A stretch of 64,000 nt of DNA from Polaribacter pacificus (lineage in GTDB: Bacteria > Bacteroidota > Bacteroidia > Flavobacteriales > Flavobacteriaceae). The stretch covers positions 1,860,001-1,924,000 of the forward strand of contig NZ_CP150664.1 of NCBI RefSeq assembly GCF_038024035.1. Reading direction: 5' to 3'. The notes under the pieces are model-generated. The model made no database searches, was not told the DNA's origin, and was given only the letters and a program-made list of their open reading frames with translations. A program made the position numbers and the translations under genes. Positions 60,579 through 64,000 of this stretch are shown here, piece by piece (position 1 is the first letter of the stretch; the number at the start of each line of letters is the position of its first letter).

Positions 60579-61828
60579 TGGATACCGTACTAGAAAACAA
60601 ATCTAAATTTACACCCAAAAGGATTGGGATTTTTATTGCTGTATTGGCGGTAATCTCGCTAATATCTTACAGTATTTTTAGCGCGAATAGCTCAACGTAT
60701 AAAACCGATAAAGACCAGGTAACGATAGCCAGTGTTAGTCATGGTAGTTTTAATGATTATATTAGTATTGGCGGTACTGTAAAGCCCATAACGACGGTTT
60801 TTTTAGATGCTTATGAAGGTGGGAGAGTTCAGGAGATTAACATAGAAGAAGGCGCCATGCTAAAAAAGGGTGATGTGATTCTAACCCTAGAAAACCAATC
60901 TCTTTACGAAGAAATTTTAAGCAGTGAAAACAATTTGGCAACCAAACAGAACAACTTACGAGACACCAAATTAAAATTTGAATCCAATAGAATTTTGGGA
61001 CAAAAAAACACCTTGGAGGCACGTTTTAGGTTTGTCCAAGCAAAGCGAAAGTTTGAGCAGTATACAAAGTTGTATACAGAAGAGTTGATTGCCAAAGAAG
61101 AGTATTTACAAGCCAAAGAAAGTTTTGAGCTTACCAAAAATCAATTAGACATTACGCTGTTTCAGAACCAACAAGATTCCATTTTACAACTAACAGGAAT
61201 CAAAGATTTAGACAACGATTTACTGCGAATGAAAAAAACCTTGAATTTGGTCTATGACAGAATCAACCAATTAAAAGTAAAATCGCCGATTGATGGTCAG
61301 TTGGGCTTTTTAGATGTTCAGATAGGTCAGCAAATTAGCAGAGGGAAGCAAATTGGTCAGATAAATGTACTGTCTAGCTATAAAATAGAATCAGAAGTTA
61401 GTGAGTTTTATTTGGATCGTGTAAAAAGAGGATTGACCGGAACTTTTGAGAGAAATGGAAAAAGCTATGGCTTAAAACTTAAAAAAATCTATCCAGAAGT
61501 ACGGAACAACACCTTTAAGGTTGATTTAATTTTTGATGGAGAACGACCAGATAATATTACTACTGGGCAAAGCTATTATATTAAATTGCAATTGGGCAAT
61601 CCCACCAAAGCAATCTTATTGCCAAAAGGAGTCTTTTTTCAGAATACCTCAGGCCAATGGGTCTATGTATTAGACGCTTCTGGAGAGGTTGCTGTTAAAA
61701 GAAACATCAAACTAGGAAAACAAAACCCAGACTTTTACGAGGTCATTGAAGGTTTGGAGCAGGGAGAAAAAGTAATCATCTCTAGCTATGATTCCTTTGG
61801 CGAAAACGAAAAAATAATCTTAAAATAA
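60578..61828 (+). CDS. HlyD/MacA-type periplasmic adaptor protein
   Basis: A 416-residue membrane-fusion protein with one N-terminal helix (about 16-34), a barrel-sandwich domain split around a coiled coil (VQEINIEEGAMLKKGDVILTLEN; KVKSPIDGQLGFLDVQIGQQISRG), and a C-terminal beta domain (VYVLDASGEVAVKRNIKLGKQNPDFYEVIEGLEQGEKVI). It would connect the ABC permease to TolC. Coupled start behind the TolC gene and 24-base gap to the ATPase gene place it in the same operon. Confidence 0.92.
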   Translation: MDTVLENKSKFTPKRIGIFIAVLAVISLISYSIFSANSSTYKTDKDQVTIASVSHGSFNDYISIGGTVKPITTVFLDAYEGGRVQEINIEEGAMLKKGDVILTLENQSLYEEILSSENNLATKQNNLRDTKLKFESNRILGQKNTLEARFRFVQAKRKFEQYTKLYTEELIAKEEYLQAKESFELTKNQLDITLFQNQQDSILQLTGIKDLDNDLLRMKKTLNLVYDRINQLKVKSPIDGQLGFLDVQIGQQISRGKQIGQINVLSSYKIESEVSEFYLDRVKRGLTGTFERNGKSYGLKLKKIYPEVRNNTFKVDLIFDGERPDNITTGQSYYIKLQLGNPTKAILLPKGVFFQNTSGQWVYVLDASGEVAVKRNIKLGKQNPDFYEVIEGLEQGEKVIISSYDSFGENEKIILK

Positions 61829-61851
61829 AGAACAAATTAAATAGAATAATT

Positions 61852-62541
61852 ATGATTAAAACAAGCAGTTTATCCAAGATTTTTAGAACCGAAGAGATTC
61901 AAACTCGGGCGCTAAACGAAGTAAATTTAGAAGTAAAAGATGGTGAGTTTGTAGCCATTATGGGCCCATCAGGTTGTGGAAAATCAACCCTGTTAAACAT
62001 TATTGGTTTGTTAGACAATCCAAGCTCTGGAACCTATCATTTTAACGGCGTTGAGGTTGGTAAATTAAAAGAAAACAAACGAACCAAATACAGAAAAGGC
62101 AATGTGGGTTTTGTCTTTCAGAGCTTTAATTTAATTGATGAATTAACAGTTTATGAAAATGTTGAACTGCCATTAATTTATTTAAACATCAAGGCAAAAG
62201 AGCGTAAAAGAATGATTGTTGAGGTGCTAGAGCAGATGGATATGGGACATAGAATTAAGCATTTTCCAAAACAACTTTCTGGAGGGCAGCAACAGCGTGT
62301 GGCCATTGCTAGAGCTGTGGTGGCAAATCCAAAATTGATTTTAGCAGATGAGCCTACAGGAAACCTAGACTCAAAAAACGGAATTGAGGTAATGAACCTA
62401 CTAACCAAATTAAACCGTGAAGGAACCACTATTATTATGGTTACGCACTCAGACAGAGATGCTGCATATGCACATAGAACCATTCAATTGTTTGATGGGC
62501 AAATTGTGGCAGAAAATATAAAAGACAAAGCTTTGGTGTAA
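61852..62541 (+). CDS. MacB/LolD-type ABC transporter ATPase
   Basis: A 229-residue ATPase. Walker [13 protein letters not shown]-loop FVFQSFNLI, signature [16 protein letters not shown], Walker [14 protein letters not shown] and switch His MVTHSDRDA are all intact. The sequence type is that of MacB/LolD ATPases, which power mechanotransmission across the periplasm instead of direct membrane transport. It sits between the adaptor and permease genes. Confidence 0.94.
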   Translation: MIKTSSLSKIFRTEEIQTRALNEVNLEVKDGEFVAIMGPSGCGKSTLLNIIGLLDNPSSGTYHFNGVEVGKLKENKRTKYRKGNVGFVFQSFNLIDELTVYENVELPLIYLNIKAKERKRMIVEVLEQMDMGHRIKHFPKQLSGGQQQRVAIARAVVANPKLILADEPTGNLDSKNGIEVMNLLTKLNREGTTIIMVTHSDRDAAYAHRTIQLFDGQIVAENIKDKALV

Positions 62542-62578
62542 TCAACCTCAGGATACATTTAACAAATACGCTTACACC

Positions 62579-64000
62579 ATGCTTATACATTATATAAAAC
62601 TTAGTCTTAGAAATTTTCGCTCGAATGCAATTATCTTTTGGGGTAGCTTGCTAACACTTTGTTTGGGGGCCTTGTGCATCTCATTGTTGTTTTCTTATGT
62701 AAACAATGAGGTTAGCATGGATAATTTTTATAAGAATAAGGAAGACATGTATTTGTTAACCTTGAAGAGTTCTCCTAAAGGAGGATGGACGTCAATTCGT
62801 AGATTTGAAGCCAAAGAATATCCAGAGGTTAAAAATGCAACGACTTTAAAAAATTATAAAGAAGATGAGTTAAAGCTTAGTTATAATAACAACACTTTTA
62901 CTCCGAAAGGTATCGTAATCGATAGTAGTTTTTTTAAAGTGTTTACCTTTTCTTTAAAGCTCGGACAATTAGACGGATTGGCAGAAGATAGAGAAGCTAT
63001 TGTTTTAAGTGAAACGTATAGCAAAAAAATATTTGGGGATAAAAATCCAATTGGGAAGAGCTTGAAGGTCGTGATGGAGTATTATGAAGGAGTTCGCATT
63101 GTAAAAGGTATTGTCAAAATACCCCCAAACAGTTCATTATCGTTTGACTATTTATTACCAGCAGGAAGAAGCAATTTTGGAAGCAATGAGTTTAACAGAA
63201 TGGGTATTGATTTTATCCGTGTAAATGATCAATTTAACCCAGAAGCATTTAATGAAAAAATTAAGCACATAAATAACAATGTGCCAAGGTTTTACCCTCA
63301 ATACACAAAAAGCATTACCAAAGTGGTGCCTTTTAAAGACTTGTATTTGGACAGTCAATACAAAACCATAGTTAATCGCACCCATCTTAACACTGGAGAT
63401 AAAAACAACAACAATATTTTAAAAATAATCATTTTAGTTGTTTTTTTAGTTTCCATGCTAAACTATACTAGTTTGCAGATTGTGAATACACATTCTGTGA
63501 CTAAAAATATTATTATTTCTAAGATAAATGGCGCACTAAAAAAACACATTTACATTCAAAAAATCGTTGAAACCCTAATAATTGTTGGCCTCTCCGCATT
63601 GATAATTACCTTCTTTTACAACCTCATTTCACCTTCTTTTAATGCATTTGTAAAGGTAAATTTGGCACCACCTCTTTGGAAAATACTTTTAGTGAACAGT
63701 ATTATTTTAGCGGCCATCGCCTTTTTAGGTTTGGTGTATCCAATGATCATCATTCATCGTTTTTCTGATGTTAAAAACCTAAAACAAAATAACAGTTCGC
63801 AAAAAATTAATGGCAAACAATTTATTGTCATTGGACAATTTGCCTTGGCTTTTGTATTGCTTATTTCTTCTGTTATAGTTCATCGGCAATTGCAACTAAT
63901 GCTTAATAAAGATTTGGGTTTTAGTAGCGAGGATATTGTTAGAGTCAAACTTTTTTATGAAACACCCTATAATCCAGAGATTAGATTTTGGAGTGATGAG
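62579..64000 (+). CDS. FtsX/MacB-type ABC transporter permease (cut by window end)
   Basis: The first 474 codons of a permease; the frame is open from the ATG at 62579 to the last base, so the gene continues beyond the window. Helix 1 (about 15-40, NAIIFWGSLLTLCLGALCISLLFSY) precedes a periplasmic MacB_PCD domain, with the family-like EAIVLSETYSKKIFGDKNPIGKSL at about 137-160. Further helices occur near 281-297, 325-345, 370-395 and 415-430. Bacteroidota permeases of this type are about 800 residues with two FtsX halves. It completes a tripartite efflux system. Confidence 0.88.
   Translation, partial: MLIHYIKLSLRNFRSNAIIFWGSLLTLCLGALCISLLFSYVNNEVSMDNFYKNKEDMYLLTLKSSPKGGWTSIRRFEAKEYPEVKNATTLKNYKEDELKLSYNNNTFTPKGIVIDSSFFKVFTFSLKLGQLDGLAEDREAIVLSETYSKKIFGDKNPIGKSLKVVMEYYEGVRIVKGIVKIPPNSSLSFDYLLPAGRSNFGSNEFNRMGIDFIRVNDQFNPEAFNEKIKHINNNVPRFYPQYTKSITKVVPFKDLYLDSQYKTIVNRTHLNTGDKNNNNILKIIILVVFLVSMLNYTSLQIVNTHSVTKNIIISKINGALKKHIYIQKIVETLIIVGLSALIITFFYNLISPSFNAFVKVNLAPPLWKILLVNSIILAAIAFLGLVYPMIIIHRFSDVKNLKQNNSSQKINGKQFIVIGQFALAFVLLISSVIVHRQLQLMLNKDLGFSSEDIVRVKLFYETPYNPEIRFWSDE

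Overview
The window looks like chromosomal DNA of a flavobacterium (Bacteroidota, most likely family Flavobacteriaceae). It is AT-rich and densely packed. Several genes have Bacteroidota-type -7 promoter boxes (TAnnTTTG) in front of them. The gene content is also typical: CarboxypepD_reg-type TonB receptors, a HU-CCDC81/SPOR protein, DUF4292 and DUF2911 proteins, an OmpA with thrombospondin type 3 repeats, atpD-atpC as a separate pair with a short epsilon subunit, and M61 and S9 peptidases. No rRNA, tRNA, CRISPR array, prophage or insertion sequence was recognised. No gene-free stretch exceeds about 230 bases. The genus cannot be named from this window alone.

Layout. 1-4.0 kb: a TonB-dependent receptor followed by a lipoprotein. 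4.1-6.7 kb: a PolB-like 3'-5' exonuclease converging on an ABC-F ATPase. 6.8-10.8 kb: an envelope operon (sugar nucleotidyltransferase, TPR protein, DUF4292 lipoprotein, EnvC-like protein). 10.8-17.9 kb: acyl-CoA thioesterase, HU/SPOR protein, DprA, a DMT transporter and Mfd. 17.9-20.3 kb: a metal-homeostasis locus with an outer-membrane MetA-like protein divergent from an MntR/DtxR regulator and a ZIP transporter, with a perfect 18-bp inverted repeat between them. 20.3-24.7 kb: a RecB/AddA-like helicase-nuclease and Kbl. 24.8-28.3 kb: OmpA, AtpD, AtpC. 28.4-32.8 kb: convergent S9 and M61 peptidases. 32.8-37.7 kb: two DUF2975 membrane proteins with a small XRE regulator, then a MocR-type regulator divergent from a BtuB-like TonB receptor. 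37.9-42.4 kb: NfeD-like protein and flotillin, a JmjC/cupin protein and RseP. 42.6-45.8 kb: Sco1, then feoA-feoB and a 39-residue Cys-rich FeoB partner behind an iron-box-like palindrome. 45.9-48.0 kb: two DUF2911 paralogues and another DMT transporter. 48.1-51.6 kb: an enlarged leuS. 51.7-56.3 kb: histidine kinase, enoyl-CoA hydratase, HD phosphohydrolase, UmuC and UmuD. 56.4-64.0 kb: a sigma-54 two-component pair divergent from a TolC/HlyD/ABC efflux operon whose permease runs off the end.

The most unusual points are these. (i) Leucyl-tRNA synthetase carries a DUF559 nuclease-like domain inside its editing domain, a second low-GC extra segment before KMSKS, and a GC-rich palindromic repeat translated in frame. 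(ii) The MocR-like regulator has Gln where the PLP-binding Lys should be. (iii) There are two strong metal-type operators with the same TTTAG/CTAAA half-sites but different spacing. (iv) A candidate sigma-54 promoter with an upstream palindrome sits in front of the efflux operon, next to its likely activator.
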